A stretch of DNA of 64,000 nt from Pseudeuparius sepicola (taxonomy: Eukaryota > Arthropoda > Insecta > Coleoptera > Anthribidae): assembly GCA_963920635.1 (NCBI GenBank), contig OY987299.1, positions 126,171,373-126,235,372 of the forward strand. The letters run 5' to 3'. This document shows, in pieces, positions 1-11,895 of this stretch (its first letter is position 1; each line of letters starts with the position of its first letter). The notes below the pieces were generated by a model, which had not been told where the DNA came from, did not search any database, and worked only from the letters and a program-made list of their open reading frames with translations. The position numbers and the translations under genes are program-made.

Positions 1-131
1 GGAAAATAAATACTTTCCTCCGGTATCAAAAAGAACCTCGAAAATCCGATATCTAAGAAAATTTTCCGATTCACGATTAGCCATTAGAATCAACGAAACC
101 GACGGAAAATCCTCTGAAACCACTCTTGGAG
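1..131 (+). repeat. Duplicated non-coding block X, copy 1
   Basis: This block aligns along nearly its whole length with 31011-31148; both contain GGAAAATCCTCTGAAACCAC near the end. Copy 2 has about 20 extra bases in the middle. In both places the block lies just upstream of a TAGACCG foldback, which suggests duplication of a larger segment rather than independent insertions. No coding potential is seen. Confidence 0.7.
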
Positions 132-317
132 ATTGCGGGTTTTTCCTATTTCTCGATTTTTTGGGGGCCCGGGAAGCATAAGAACCTCACCCGAAGACTC
201 CGTGAAGCTTTTACCAAAGTCTAGAGAATACTATAAGTCCTGCCGTCTCCCGCTCCCTCGGCCCGCCGTCATCGGAGTACGGCGATCGATATCTGATTTG
301 ATAAGAAAATAAACTTA
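132..317. other. No feature recognised
   Basis: Moderately GC-rich unique sequence between block X and the first foldback. No ORF, RNA gene or repeat relation to the rest of the window was seen. Confidence 0.4.
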
Positions 318-1178
318 TAGACCGGGAGATAGTGACAGATTTTTGGACGTGATTTTACTCAGTATGCCTTGCAAAGGGCATTATGTGGCACATATTCTCA
401 CAATAATAAGGTATGAATCAGAGAGTCATCCTGGGTTCTTCATGTGAAAAACTGAGTTTTCAATTATTCGAAAAATATGCGTTTTGATACGATTTTACAC
501 AGGCTGCCATGTGTTTTATAATGAAGTTCAAATAGAAAATTCCTCGGAAAACCATAGGCATACCGTTAGGGTGGGTCCAAAGGGCTATTATTGCCACGTG
601 ATCTTGTATTTTAATTATTAACTTTTCCACGTTTCTAAACAGGCTGCCAATAAGAAGTATGCAAGTTCTTGTTATGAAACTGCTGAAGAAAAGATGGCAT
701 ACCGTTTGCGCATATCCAAGTACACTTAACATCGAATAAATCGTTTAAATTATTAAATAACATTCAATTTAAACAGTACTTGGACAAGCGTAAAAGGTAT
801 GCCATCCTTTTTTCAGCATTTTCATAACAAGCACTTGCATACTTCTCCTTGGCAGCCTGTTCAGAAACGTGGAAAAACTAATTATTAAAATACAAGTTCA
901 CGTGACAATAATAGCCCTTTGAACCCACGCTAACGGTATGCCTATGGTTTTCCGAGGATTTTTCTATTTTGAACTTCATTCACACACGGCAGCCTGACTA
1001 AAATCATATCAAAACGCATATTTTTCGAATAATTGAAAACTCAGTTTTTCATATGAAGAACCCAGGATGACTCTCTGGTTCATACCTTATTATTGTGAGA
1101 ATATGTGCCACATAATGCCCTTTGCGAGGCATACTGAGTAAAATCACGTCCAAAAATCTGTCACTATCTCCCGGTCTA
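318..1178. mobile_element. Foldback element, TAGACCGGG family, copy 1
   Basis: A long imperfect palindrome. The left end TAGACCGGGAGATAGTGACA is the reverse complement of the right end, and the arms of about 420 bp meet near position 750. It is flanked by TA on both sides (316-317 and 1179-1180), as expected for TA-targeting DNA transposons. It has no transposase and is non-autonomous. Short reading frames inside it exist only because of the palindrome. Copies of the same family lie at 27111 and 31186. Confidence 0.85.
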
Positions 1179-1451
1179 TATGTAGCTGAGAGCGGTTCGA
1201 GGCTGATTTACGACCAGTCGCAAAAAATTGTTATTTTCTCCGAGAGAACAAAGAAGTGAGCTGACTTATAGTATTCTCTAGACTTTGCTTTTACCTTATA
1301 CCTACATTATTTAACTAATGCCACTTTGACAATCAAGGAAATGCGCGTAATCTCAAAACACCAAGGAACAGTGTAAAACTTTAAATGCACTACTTATAAA
1401 TTATTATAATAATAATGCAGCGATTTAACCTTTTTTGTTGACTGGCGTTAT
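1179..1451. other. Spacer with a short GTTGACTG hairpin
   Basis: AT-rich sequence. At 1438-1467 there is a small hairpin, GTTGACTG with CAGTCAAC, around a loop of about 15 bases. A similar hairpin lies at the matching place next to block Y copy 2 (about 31981-32011), and the ends recall the small element at 49814-49979. It may be a residue of a tiny inverted-repeat element. Confidence 0.4.
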
Positions 1452-1645
1452 CAAAACGTCAGTCAACGCAATTTTTATTTACGGGGAGGAGCGGGGTGGT
1501 ACGAGGGAATGTAGGGGAAGTTGTCGATTCGAGAAGCCGGGGAATTGGCGCAAGGTTGCCGCACTTACCCGAAATTCTTGATTTCTTGCTCATTTTTCGT
1601 GCCTAGTGGAAACATTTATGAAGCCGCGCCTGTACCTAATTAATA
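1452..1645 (+). repeat. Duplicated non-coding block Y, copy 1
   Basis: Collinear with 32004-32196; shared words include GCCTAGTGGAAACATTTATG and GGGGTGGTACGAGGGAATGT. As at 32 kb, it follows a TAGACCG foldback. No coding potential. Confidence 0.75.
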
Positions 1646-2280
1646 AAGAAACAATAAACAGTTCCGCTAACGTGAGTTTTTTATTCGCGGGAAGATGCCT
1701 ATAATTACTTTCAAAATTACTCTTTGAACATCTACCGCACGTGCATTTAAGGACGGAAATAAAACGTCATCACCTCGCGACGACATTCATTTGACCGTGT
1801 TCCTAACTAGGATAAATGTTGCTAAAACAGAAATTGGGTACTGGAGTGCAAAAATTGCGCAAGTGTCTGTAAGATGGCGCTGGAGTTGGAGAGCGGCCAT
1901 TGGTACAGAGCGAGAATAAAAAGTAATGTTTCGCCTTGCTAAAATAAGTTTCCGTTCCTTATAAGTTGTTTTGTTGCCCGGCAAGGTCGTTGGTCGGAAC
2001 CAGGGGTCTAGGGGGAGGCAGGCGGACCGACCCCCTTTTTCCTGGCGTATTTTGGGATTGAAACTGTGAATTGTTAAACACAAAATAATAATATGAATAT
2101 TTACGCTCCTTTATTTTTCTATATTTTTTCATAGTTATTAAGAATATTGTTGAGTAAAATATTAAGTAAGTGGACTACCTACCGGCTGTCAAATCTACTG
2201 TCATGACATAATAATTCTTCCTCAAAACCGCATGAATGATCACAATACTTACCCTAACTGACATTTAGAATTTATGTCAC
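1646..2280. other. No feature recognised
   Basis: AT-rich sequence with a small GC-richer patch at 1980-2060. The reading frame on the minus strand here has no recognisable domain. Nothing else is supported. Confidence 0.35.
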
Positions 2281-3145
2281 TATAGTTTTATCTTTTATCA
2301 TTCTATTAACTTTTCATTAAGTACTTAATATTGATAAACCGAAAGAAATTAAAATTCTGTTGTATTTAATCCAAAGTTGACGTAAAGTTGTGAATTTTGT
2401 TAGATACGTGAAATACCTACTATTTGCTGATATCTTAATACCTATATGTATTATTTTGGCATACATTTAGAGTAATGGAAAATGTAATGTAAATAAATTT
2501 ATAGGTACTACGTAAATTCTTCTATGGTACTACCTAAATGCTTTGTGTCAAACATAATAGAATTTTAAAGCGTTAATATAATTTTCTTTTGAAAAAGACA
2601 TATTCTTATCGATATTTTTTAGTAATAATAAAAAGTTATTAAAATTATAGAATGATACTCGTATATTATGTTGTATATAGCTGGTGATATAAAATAGTTT
2701 TTACGAAGTAATGACTTTAAAATTTTAAGAAATTTTATAAATAGGAAATAGGCGCTTATGTAACGTTAAAATAGAAACGACTTTTTCAAGTTAAACGTTT
2801 TGAAATTGTAACAAATAAGCCAATTTTTAGGGATTTTATTTTTTAAATATAATTTTTGACAGATAGCGAAAGTCACGTGACCACGTTTGAGTCGGTTATT
2901 TTTCCTCGTTTTTAATCGAAAGGTAACCCCAAAGTTAACTGCATATGTGTTCTGTTATTATCCGTTAATAAAAAAAAGGTTTTTTGGTTATAACTTTTGT
3001 TTGACGTTCGATTGTTTTTTTCCAAACGACATTACATTGTTTGGAAAAAACCGCAACAAAATGGTTTTTAAATCATTAATTTGTCTCAAAAAATACGGAA
3101 TGGTTAAATTGAATGTTCCTATCACCTTCAGGCGGACACCCTGTA
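2281..3145. repeat. Diverged copy of the 40.4 kb palindromic element
   Basis: The part near 2640-2925 matches the right arm of the element at 40382-41690 (for example a shared stretch around TTTTTGACAGAT and CCACGTTTGA), and 2285-2400 matches its left arm, so the central palindrome has been largely lost. It ends with GGACACCCTGTA at 3145, a mirror of the TACAG-type ends of other foldbacks here. Confidence 0.6.
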
Positions 3146-4679
3146 CCTAATAAAAATATTATTAAAAAAATAATAGTACTTTTTGAAATTGACCCCATGT
3201 GTTGACAGGTGGCCATGATTACAGCCCAAAAGTAAAGTTACACACATTGTTTAATGTGCTTTTTGAACCTAACAAAAAAAAGTTTATCAAAATCGGTAAA
3301 CAAATAAAGATATTTTACCAGGGTGGTAACTCCTTAACGGAGGTCACATTGTAGATGTTTAAGATATAGGTACAGAAGGTGTTCTTTCGCATCAATATAT
3401 CGTTTTCTTTTTCATTTTTTATTTTCGAGATATGTATTTATCTTAATTATTGCGTTACTTAAAATGTTTGAATGTAGTGTTGATGCAAACAAAGAAACAC
3501 CTTATGTACACATAAAAGACCATGTTTCATTTCATTGAAAAAACTAAACATAATTTTGTAGAACTTTTAAGCCAGCAATACTTATAGGTACCTACAGAAA
3601 ACGTGCCGAATCACATTCTTTAACTAAAGATATGCCTTTAACAGTAAAAAACACAGTAGACATTCAAGTGACCTTGAAAACGTCGTCTGCCTACAAGTGA
3701 AAACGTGCGTCTTACATTGCACCTCATAATATGCTTCAACTTTTATGTGATTTTTTTGTGATTTTAGTTTTTGAGATATTTATAATAGCTGCATTTATTA
3801 AAATGGAACACCCGGTATAGATAATTTTCGACATACCTATACATATAGAGACATAGACATTAATCCTCCCCTAATGTCAGTTTATATGCTAACGATTGTG
3901 TTTTCCCCACGAAAAATACATAACGGCGACATAACTATAAGAACATAACAGTACCCAACCCACACGTATGTATAAATAATGCAAAGTGAACTAAAGCAGT
4001 TTTTAGTGCCGCCGTGTACCTTTCAAGCTAAAAATCAATGAACCATTGCTAAAAAGAGAGGGGTTAAAATCACAGATCCGAGTCTTTGAGCTACGAGGGT
4101 CTCCCGAATATACCTTTTGAAGTTTTATATTATTTTAATATTAAAAATTCGCAATTCATAGTATATAATAATATGGAAGTAATACAAAAACATAAAAAAG
4201 TAATCAGACAGCTTAGTTGATTGAATATTATATCGCCAAAACGTAAAATTGATCATATGAACATAATATATGTAATTATTAAACTGGACCTGTAACAACA
4301 GCGTCAACCGTTCATCGATCGTCTGTTTTTCGCGCCATCTGATAAATAATAGTCACACTTTTGCATTCCCGCTGCATAATTTAAGGGGTATTTTGCCTAT
4401 GTTTTTTATTTACAACAAGACTAGATAATTACAATGTTTATTACCGTGTTTTCGTTCCGAGCATATTCCGAAACCTATGCCAATCTTAACGAAGGTAAAA
4501 TTCCGGCTCAAGGGACAAAATAGACGAATTTATGCCGGCATAAAGTTTGAAATTCAAAAAAAAATCTCGCCCATAACTTTTAAACTAGTGTCATTAGTAT
4601 CTATGGATATTTTAAAAATACCCGTGTTTTTTGTAATCCTTTGAAATTCGCTACTTTTTCCAGCTAGTTGGAAATAAAA
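3146..4679. other. No gene recognised; AT-rich spacer
   Basis: Contains small remnants such as a lone CACCCGGTATA end near 3810, probably debris of foldback elements. No long ORF with coding character, no RNA gene. Mostly low-complexity AT sequence. Confidence 0.35.
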
Positions 4680-5090
4680 ATACATTGATACAGGCAACCA
4701 AACATACAATGGCGAGCCCCCCCCCCTACGGGTTGCGTTTTCTTCCATGTCGCGGCACGTCCCTTTATGAAAACTCCGAAAAACCGCCGCACCAGAAAAT
4801 CCCAGGCCCCGCCGCCGGCAAAGTTGTACGGCCTTTGATCCCGCTTTATCCGGGCATTATATCGCACGTATTCCTTTAAAGGTTTACGCCGTGCATGCCC
4901 CGGGATATTGATTCCGCCGGCTGCCGACTCGTCGGGAGAGGGCCCTGGGCGCCGTCCTGCTGGCATCCATTCGAAAATATACGGAAAGCGGGTCGCACTT
5001 TTTTAGAACGAATTTTTACACGCGTGTCCCCGTTCGGGTTGATTAATATCCGAACCGACCGGCCGGTTTCCTTTCCAATTTTCTAACCTA
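4680..5090. other. GC-rich island containing paralogous block (copy 1 at 4880-4995)
   Basis: A sharply GC-richer island of about 400 bp in AT-rich surroundings. The section 4880-4995 aligns with the reverse complement of 13195-13345: both share TGCATGCCCC, one variable base, then GGATATTGATTCC. A weaker relative lies at 9830-9925. Reading frames exist on both strands, but which strand is constrained, if any, cannot be decided by eye. It could be an old conserved non-coding element or a decayed repeat. Confidence 0.5.
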
Positions 5091-5297
5091 AATTCTATAT
5101 GGTATAATTATTAAAAAAGAGTTCTGTGAAAATTGACAACGAGGCTCGCGATATAGTTGTGCCAATATTATGACGAGACGGTGTGTACCTGTTTGCTGTT
5201 CCCCTTCATAAGATTCAGTTGTATGTTGTTTATATTCAAGCATTCTGGACGTAAGATCTCTTAATTCCATATATACCTATTTTCATTAAGGAAGGAA

Positions 5298-5592
5298 CCT
5301 GTCACAAACATTCAAAGTTCAAATTACTTAATTTTTACTACCCAACTAGTCAGAAATTTATTTTGACCAAACCAGAATGAATGAACTGAAAGTAATTTTT
5401 AAGTTAAAAATAGGTAGGTATATAATATAACTATATGTTTAGTAAAATTAACCGCTGAAGTAGTAAAAATTAGGTAATAATTAGGTAATGTAAATCCCTA
5501 GTTGGACTTAAATCTGACCATGAAGAACAGCAGTGTCTTTCTGTTAATATCTCTGTAAATAAATTCTATAAACGGCCGATGCAATAAATGTC
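5298..5592 (+). repeat. Interspersed repeat, inverted copy of 38505-38820
   Basis: Shares TTAATTTTTACTACCCAACTAG-like sequence, the ACCGCTGAAGTAGTAAAAAT stretch and the GCCGATGCAATAAATGTC end with the reverse complement of 38505-38820. The family is unknown. It ends just before the 10-bp-TSD element at 5619. Confidence 0.6.
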
Positions 5593-5618
5593 ATCACTGA
5601 CGTTGACCCTATCTGTAA

Positions 5619-6668
5619 CAAGGCCTACTATAAAGACAGGCCCTGGCGCACAAAAATCACGTGACCATCTTAGTCAGACGTTACATGTCATTTGTCAAAT
5701 AACTGAAAGCGGCAGCTTGGGTTTTGAGAAGTTTTAGATGTTTAAAGTGTGTTTAAACGTCTTAGTTTATATTTTAGAACCAAGTTTGTGTCTAGTGCGC
5801 GTGTGTCCTGGCGGAGGGGAACCGCCCAGGTGTTATTATGGCCTCTGGGTGGGAGCCGTGGCGTCCAAGAGTATTGGTGCCGCTCGCACCGACGCGTGAG
5901 CGCTGTAAAGGGGAATTCTCCCCCGAACCACAGAATAGGGAACCCTGAATGGACTATTATGGACATGGGACAGTATTAGTATTGGACAGTGGAGCCTGAG
6001 ACACAGACGGGTGAACTGCTTACGGGAGATCCGCGAGTTCAGACGGTCCGGGTGGCTGGAAGCCGTTCCCGTTGACCACGTTCGGGTTTGTGTATTTATT
6101 GTATTCACCATTCACCTTGTGCGAAATAAATCAGTGTTGTAACCGTTGATTTTCGTTGTCGACCCACGCCCCGATACGGTTTATCGTTTATCTATTCGGT
6201 CTTTCACAACTGAGACCTCGTCAATATTTGCGGTATACCTACTGAGGTTAGTTTTCATTTTCATTTCGTAAAAAATAACCGAAATACCAAATATTGAGTC
6301 TGTTTATATTATATTTATACATACCTATTACAAAAGCCAGGAAGAAAGTGTCGCCATAACAAACATTTGTTTTGCCTCGGGATGAAAATTTCCGCCAAAA
6401 ATGGATTCGTCAAATCCCAACTGAGATTTAATTTCTAAAAAACCCTTAAGTATGTGTGGCTAACACATTTTCAAGAAAGTGAAACAATAATTAAAGTGGA
6501 CAAATGTGTTGTGGGAGGAAAATACCTATAGAGAATATCACCTAAGCCAAAGGAAGGTGATGTCCCAACAATTTTTGAGAAGTGCCAAAATATTGTGAGT
6601 GCAGTGCCGTTTAACTCTCAGCCCAAAACAGCTGAGGCAGGTTGAAAATTTTGAAAAAACAATTAGAA
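5619..6668 (+). mobile_element. 10-bp-TSD element (GGCC-ended family), copy 1, 3' truncated
   Basis: Starts with AAGGCCTACTATAAAGACAGGCC and runs in parallel with 18558-19725 until an AACAATTAGA word near 6660, after which the last 180 bp are missing. A GC-rich internal part (5800-6100) is shared by all copies and is followed by an AATAAA signal near 6125. Frames in that part differ between copies, so no protein is supported. The right end was probably lost when the foldback at 6669 inserted. Confidence 0.75.
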
Positions 6669-7396
6669 AAATACAAATATTCCCGAAAGTTGGTGCATGT
6701 TCGATGATCATATTAGGCGCACTTAGAATGGTTGCAAATCAAACAGCATACAGGATAGGTAAAAAAATATAAAAATTGTACATAAGTAAAGTAATCTTAT
6801 TTCAGAAAATTCCGCAAAATGTTATTAAGAAAAGTTCTCTAGAATTAAAAGTTATGCCTAAATACCAAAACATGGCCTCCTAAGAAAAAGCAATATCTTT
6901 GTATAATTAACTTAGATTTTTAATTTTTTAGGGAATCACAAACTTCATGTTTGTTGCAACGATATTAAACAAAACTTTAAAATTTCGCAAAAATTCTTCT
7001 GATCAAGGTAAAACATTAGTAATGATAATGTGTATATTAAAAAACTCTCATTTAAGGTGCAAAATTTGTATTTTAAATGTATATTATGAAACCGTGGAAA
7101 TTAATTGACGAAATTTTTTTTCCTAGGAGGCTATGTTTTGGCATTTAGGCATAGCATTTAATTCTAAACAACTTTTCTTAATAACCTTTTGCTGATTTTT
7201 TTTTTAATAAGGGTACTTTACTCTTGTGCAATTTTTATATTTTTTGACCTACCCTGTATGCTGTTTAACTTGCAACCATTCTAAGTGCACCTAATATGAT
7301 TATCGAACATGCATAAACTTTCGGTAATGTCTGTATTTTGGTTGTGCAATTAATAAAAAAAGTCCCATACGTTGCACACTTAAAATGACCACACTG
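6669..7396. mobile_element. Foldback element with ACACTGTA right end
   Basis: Imperfect palindrome: 6676-6900 pairs with 7120-7345, sharing CATTCTAAGTGC and CAAAACATGG/CTATGTTTTGG words. The right side continues to GACCACACTGTA at 7396, an end typical of the TACAGTG foldbacks; the matching left end is absent. No coding sequence. Confidence 0.6.
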
Positions 7397-7789
7397 TATA
7401 TACCTACTTACATTTTCCCTATTAAAGGACAACGCCACCAACAAGTTAAAGTCACAATTTGGGTTATTTTTGGTAAGGCAATAGATAAGGTGATTATTAA
7501 CGTCTGCTTTGGCAGAATTTGAAACCAGTTTGAAACTGCCAGGAGCATGCCCAGTTTAATTTTGTCGTTCCAAAAACAAAACCGCGCATGCTTCTGGCAG
7601 CTGTTTCGTTCTGCTGAAACAGACCTACTTAACTGCTTTGATTGTGCATGCATATTTTACGACACCTTTAGTTGACAACGTTGCCAGGTAAACACGATAT
7701 TAAGAAAATGATAATTGATTTAATAGTAGCTAATAATATTGCGTATTTTACCAGATTCTTGGATAAATATCAAGAATAGATATCCATTC
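7397..7789. other. No feature recognised
   Basis: Unique sequence of moderate GC content around 7500-7660. The minus-strand frame over 7408-7653 has no recognisable domain and no relation to other parts of the window. Confidence 0.35.
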
Positions 7790-8435
7790 ATCTATAAATA
7801 CAAGACTTTTTCATTTCAAGCTAGCCATGGAGGATTGCTCCTACATTACAAAACAAACTACTTCACTTTAATCTTTATATTTTCCATGTTCACGCTTCAT
7901 TTTCAGAGTGCAAAAGATTTTTCTACTTTAAAAACTGTTTTGGGATAATCTTACTTCATGGTAACATAATGGTTAATGGTATGGTCATGGTAATATAAGA
8001 AATGGTAATTTTTATAAGAAATGTTGATCTTCTTTAAGCCCTTTTTACTTTCTAGCTAAAACATGACATAACCTACAGGGACAAATATATTGAGTCAAAA
8101 TTTACTTCTTTATAACCAGCATTTCTTAAATTATCTTTTGACTATAAGGGCACCTAGAAAGTTAAAAATAAGTAAATATTGACCAAAAAATTGATGATGA
8201 AAGTTTGCTTCAGAGTCCGATTTTAGGTAATATTAAACTAAATTAGGAAAAAATAAAATTTTCTAAAAGTTGAGCGTTTATGTAGTTTATAATTATTATG
8301 TACGAAATTAGTAGTTTTAGATAACAAAAATTCCTTCGTAAGTTTTACAAACTTTTCTAAAGGATAAAATTGGTAATATTTTACCTTCGTAGGTAATCTC
8401 ACCAAACATTGTGTGTTGGGATATTCCTACAATAT
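7790..8435. repeat. Interspersed repeat, inverted copy of 37690-38320
   Basis: Aligns with the reverse complement of 37690-38320; shared words include TTAAATTATCTTTTGACTAT and GTTGAGCGTTTATGTAGTTT. No inverted ends or coding sequence are visible, so the element class is unknown. Confidence 0.65.
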
Positions 8436-9829
8436 AAAAGTCAGTTTTCTAGATCCAGATAAGTAAACTGTGAAATTAATAACGCGACCACCTTCATGCA
8501 AATAGCCGTTGGAAACCCATATAAACCCGTGAGCGAATTATAATTATCACCCCCATTTCGTACGTTTTCGCTCCACTACTCTCAGTTATTTCGGCTTCCA
8601 ATCGATCATTTTCCAGCACGGAATTGTAGGTCACACCGCGCGCAAAAAATTGATGGTAATTAATGGAATTTTGTAAACACACTGGGGCCAAATGGCACTA
8701 TTTCATGTTTTTCACCCCCTTATGCCAATTAAAAGTCATTTTCATAATAAATGGATCGTAGGATATTTGCAAATTTCATTACTGGCTTTCCGCCGCACTA
8801 ATAATGTTTTAATTTGCACGTTTTACTGAGACTTCTACTGAATATTCGAATTTTAGAAAGTACCTATCCATAATTTTACATAATTTTGCGTAGTAAAGTT
8901 AAGAAATCTGCACCTTGCATTTCACAAACATTAAAGTAATAGTTGAAATCAAACGTAAAACAAGCTGAAAAGCCGATTTTAAACGCAGGAAAGGGGTACT
9001 CTAAAGAAATATGACAACAATGCCCGACCTCTCTGTGAGAGTTACATCGTAATTAGCTTGCCAACACTGTTTAGGTTCTTCCATCTAAAGTACCTATTCA
9101 GGAAATGTTTAAAAAATGAAGATGACCCCTCTATCTCAAAACGAAACGTCGCCCCAAAAATCTAAAAACACCATGACGTAGTCCAGAAAAAGTTGCAATG
9201 AAAAAGTATAATTTATTTTCCAATATTATCGCAAATGGCGCCAGAAAAAATAAAATCTAATTTTCAAAAATTCGGTTTTTCCTTAATATTACAGCAACCC
9301 ATCAGAATATTTTAACTTTATTAACGCCATATTGTTAGGTGCCTAAAGGCGCAACTTTGCCCCCATTTGACCGACTTCGTATCTGTTACGGTTTCCGACA
9401 TCAGATTTGAGTTGAGCATTGGTTTTTTGAAAAGCCTAGTAATTTTAAAAACAAATACCAAAAACACACTTGCGGGTTGATAATGCCCCCTTAATGCACA
9501 GGAGGGGCTATTAACAAAAAAATCCCCTTAGATTTTTTCTTATCTGTCTATAGACATAATATTATCGTTATGGCGTATTTATTTTATTTTTCTTGTTCAG
9601 GATATGGTTTTAGTAAAAAAATTAAAATTAAAATTCTGACATGATGGATTTCCGTTTACTCGTTATTTTTGACGCACTCTACCAAATTTGGAAACCCACG
9701 CGTTTCAACAATCAATCCCACACATCGTCCAGAATATTTAAAATCCATTGTAGGCATAGTTCATGAAATTCAGTCGTGTTCGCTATTCAAAAAACTATAT
9801 TGACCCATTTCCGGAATTTTCGCTGGAAT
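8436..9829. other. No gene; unique DNA with an island at 8480-8720
   Basis: The island at 8480-8720 has an octamer-like ATGCAAAT and several TAATTA-type homeodomain-like words, as is common in insect cis-regulatory DNA, but this is weak evidence alone. The rest is AT-rich and shows no ORF with coding character. Confidence 0.35.
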
Positions 9830-9925
9830 TCCTGGACCGACACCGGCCTTCCTCGTCGAACCGTCGGCCTGTAAAATCAATATCCAGAGGGAGAATGAGT
9901 GTGCACAGAAATAGGTACTCCCCGA
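9830..9925 (+). repeat. Paralogous GC-rich block, copy 3 (weak)
   Basis: Resembles 13195-13345 in order: GGCCTT, TCG-rich part, then AATCAATATCC followed by a GGG word and a GTGCAC word. The match is clearly poorer than that between the 4.9 and 13.2 kb copies and could be partly chance. Confidence 0.35.
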
Positions 9926-10082
9926 CGGGATCAAAGGTCGGATTATTTTTAAATTTTCTATTTTTTTTTATGGAAAACACGACATGCTATTTTGGTTCTA
10001 CTCTATAATATTGTCACAAAAGTGACACAGAGAACCATCTATGTTCTAATAGTTAAACTAATTATGTTTTACACCTGGAGAC

Positions 10083-10733
10083 GGGCGTAGCCAGGATTTA
10101 GTTTTGGGGGGGGGGGGTTAGTTTGAGAAGTAAATAAAACAACAAAAATATACTTACATGAAATTTAATATCTATATATTCATCCGAAAAACTACGACAT
10201 ATTTATAAAGTTGTTAACTTTAAATGAAATGGATAAATTAATTTCGTTCCTCTGCGCTAAATCTAAAACCATTAAAGAAGAAATCTTCGGCTTTAATATA
10301 TCCACTACTTCATCTGCATGAATTTCTGTTCCATAGTGAATGTTCATTAGAGCCAAACCATTAAGTCTGTTTTTACTTGTAGTGTTTCGTAAATAGTTTT
10401 TCAGTCTCCTTAGGCTCGACAAAGACCTTTCTGGGGTAGCAGTGGATATACAGGAATGGTAGCCAAGATTTGTAGTAATGTGTAAATATTAGGATGAAGG
10501 TTTTTATCGCACATATCTAGGCATTCCAAACTAGATTTCGGGGTAGGCAAGTTCGGCAGCAACTGCGTCTGCCTCTCGTCAAAAGATGGCGCTAGGCGCT
10601 ACTATTACTACATATATTCAAACGTAATAATAATTTAACTCTTCACTCCTCGTATTTTTAGGTAATATTTTGCTTATTTCGGGGGGGGGGGGGGGGTTTG
10701 AACCCCCGAAACCCCCCCCCTTGGCTACGCCCG
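10083..10733 (-). mobile_element. Decayed hAT element
   Basis: Ends are GGGCGTAGCC at 10084 and GGCTACGCCC at 10731, the usual kind of hAT terminal repeat. CCTGGAG occurs just outside both ends (10074-10080 and 10736-10742), probably most of an 8-bp target duplication. It contains a C-terminal transposase fragment on the minus strand. Long G runs lie just inside both ends. Confidence 0.7.
10192..10515 (-). pseudogene. hAT transposase C-terminal (dimerisation) fragment
   Basis: The minus-strand translation has the hAT dimerisation motif: TATPERS followed by LSSLRRLKNYLRNT and then RLNGLALMNIH, close to the ERSFSxLRRLKxxLRxTM...RLxxLALxxIH pattern of hAT transposases of the ZMYM1-like group. 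The upstream part, LHPNIYTLLQILATIPV, is in another frame, so one frameshift lies near 10440. The catalytic core is absent. The piece is a pseudogene carried by a non-autonomous or internally deleted element. Confidence 0.75.
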
Positions 10734-10967
10734 TGCCTGGAGGCGGGTGACCCTAATTACTAAAATGTTTAGAAAACATCCTCATCAAGCCAAGGGGGGG
10801 GGTTTCGGGGGTTCAAACCCCCCCCCCCCGAAATAAGCAAAATATTACCTAATATTATACCGAAAAAATACGAGGAGTGAAGAGTTAAATTATTATTACG
10901 TTTGAATATATGTAGTAATAGTAGCGCCTAGCGCCATCTTGTGACGAGAGGCAGACGCAGTTGCAGC
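10553..10967. repeat. Inverted repeat with long G/C runs
   Basis: 10553-10732 is the reverse complement of 10788-10967 with few changes; shared words include GGCGCTAGGCGCTAC / GTAGCGCCTAGCGCC and GGGTTTGAACCCCC. The spacer is about 55 bp. The left arm is the right end of the hAT element, so the right arm is a second, head-to-head copy of that end. Runs of 9 to 15 G or C flank the spacer and could be variable in length. Confidence 0.8.
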
Positions 10968-10994
10968 CGAACTATTTTGTATTGTAGGGACACT

Positions 10995-11220
10995 TTGCGT
11001 TGTTTCTCGATTATTCGCCACGCCCCTCGGTCGAAATGAGCGGAACTTTGTGGAAGTTCGTGGAAGTTTCTGGACGGCTACTGGGCTGCTATATAAGCGG
11101 CGCCGCGGCGCGTGACCGCGCTTACGGCAGTATTGTTCCATGCGAACTCGAAGCGAATAAAAGTGAAAAGTGGTGAACGAATAGTGAAGAGAATTAAGTG
11201 TACCGTGTAGGTGAGTAATT
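10995..11220 (+). promoter_or_regulatory. Candidate promoter with GAA/TTC repeats and a first exon
   Basis: A cluster TGGAAGTTCGTGGAAGTTTC at 11051-11070 gives a near heat-shock-element pattern (GAA, two bases, TTC, two bases, GA). A TATATAAG box lies at 11090-11097 and a CAGT initiator-like word at 11128. The downstream stretch ends with a good splice donor, GTGAGTAA at 11211. Spacing from TATA to CAGT is somewhat long (about 37). The partner exon was not found, so the transcript, if any, is unknown. It could be a captured host promoter or the promoter of a mobile element. Confidence 0.45.
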
Positions 11221-11334
11221 TTAGTGCGCTGTTATTCGATGACCTTGTTAAGGATAGATACGTGAATCATTATTACTGTCGAAAAATGGGGGGGAAAAAG
11301 GAAGGGTGATAATGCAAATACGAGGAACAATTTA

Positions 11335-11895
11335 TAAGTAGTAACAATAGTCCACCGCCGATTCGGCAGAATCGACGGGTATAAATTCGGCGCCAGCCAA
11401 GAGCTGGACATCAGTGGCATGGGCTCCTTGGTCACCACTAGATCCTCGACTACTCCCCTGTGGAGACCAAGGCATCGGCGTGTTCGCCACCGGGGTCGAA
11501 ACAGGCGGAGTTCCCCCTAGTTAGCTGCGAGGGCATCGGCGTGTTCGCCACCCTTGGAGCGCTGGGGTAGTTGAGGGTCGAAGGGTGTTCCGAGAGAAGT
11601 CCGGTACCCCGGATCCGCGGCCCGCTCGCCGTAGGTCCGAACGGTCGCGAAAAGCCTGCCTCCCTCGCCCGTCCGAGTCGCCAGGATGCGTGTCCTAAAA
11701 GCCATACTGTGAGTCGTCTGAATAAAACCAAGTTTTTATAATTACCTCGTATCGTTAGTAACGCGTGTGTTCTCCTGGGATTACCTACGTCCAGCATCCA
11801 CTGCCAGTCGTCCCCCTCAAAGATCCCCGGCAAGTCGCGAGGGACAACAGGGTTCTCTCGCGGCACACACAGGGCATTCCCAGCCCGGTGTGACA
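11335..11895 (+). repeat. Solo-LTR-like block, copy 1
   Basis: Shares a promoter-like core with 61936-62509: GGTATAAATTCGGCGCCAGCC (a TATA box) and GCTGGACATCAGT here against a close match there. Both have an AATAAA signal about 340 bp downstream (here near 11721) and end in GTGTGACA or GTTGTGACA. That order, TATA then polyA signal then an ACA end, fits a long terminal repeat. Left boundary is uncertain and no internal retrotransposon genes lie beside it. Two similar GGCATCGGCGTGTTCGCCAC words occur at 11471 and 11533. Confidence 0.5.
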
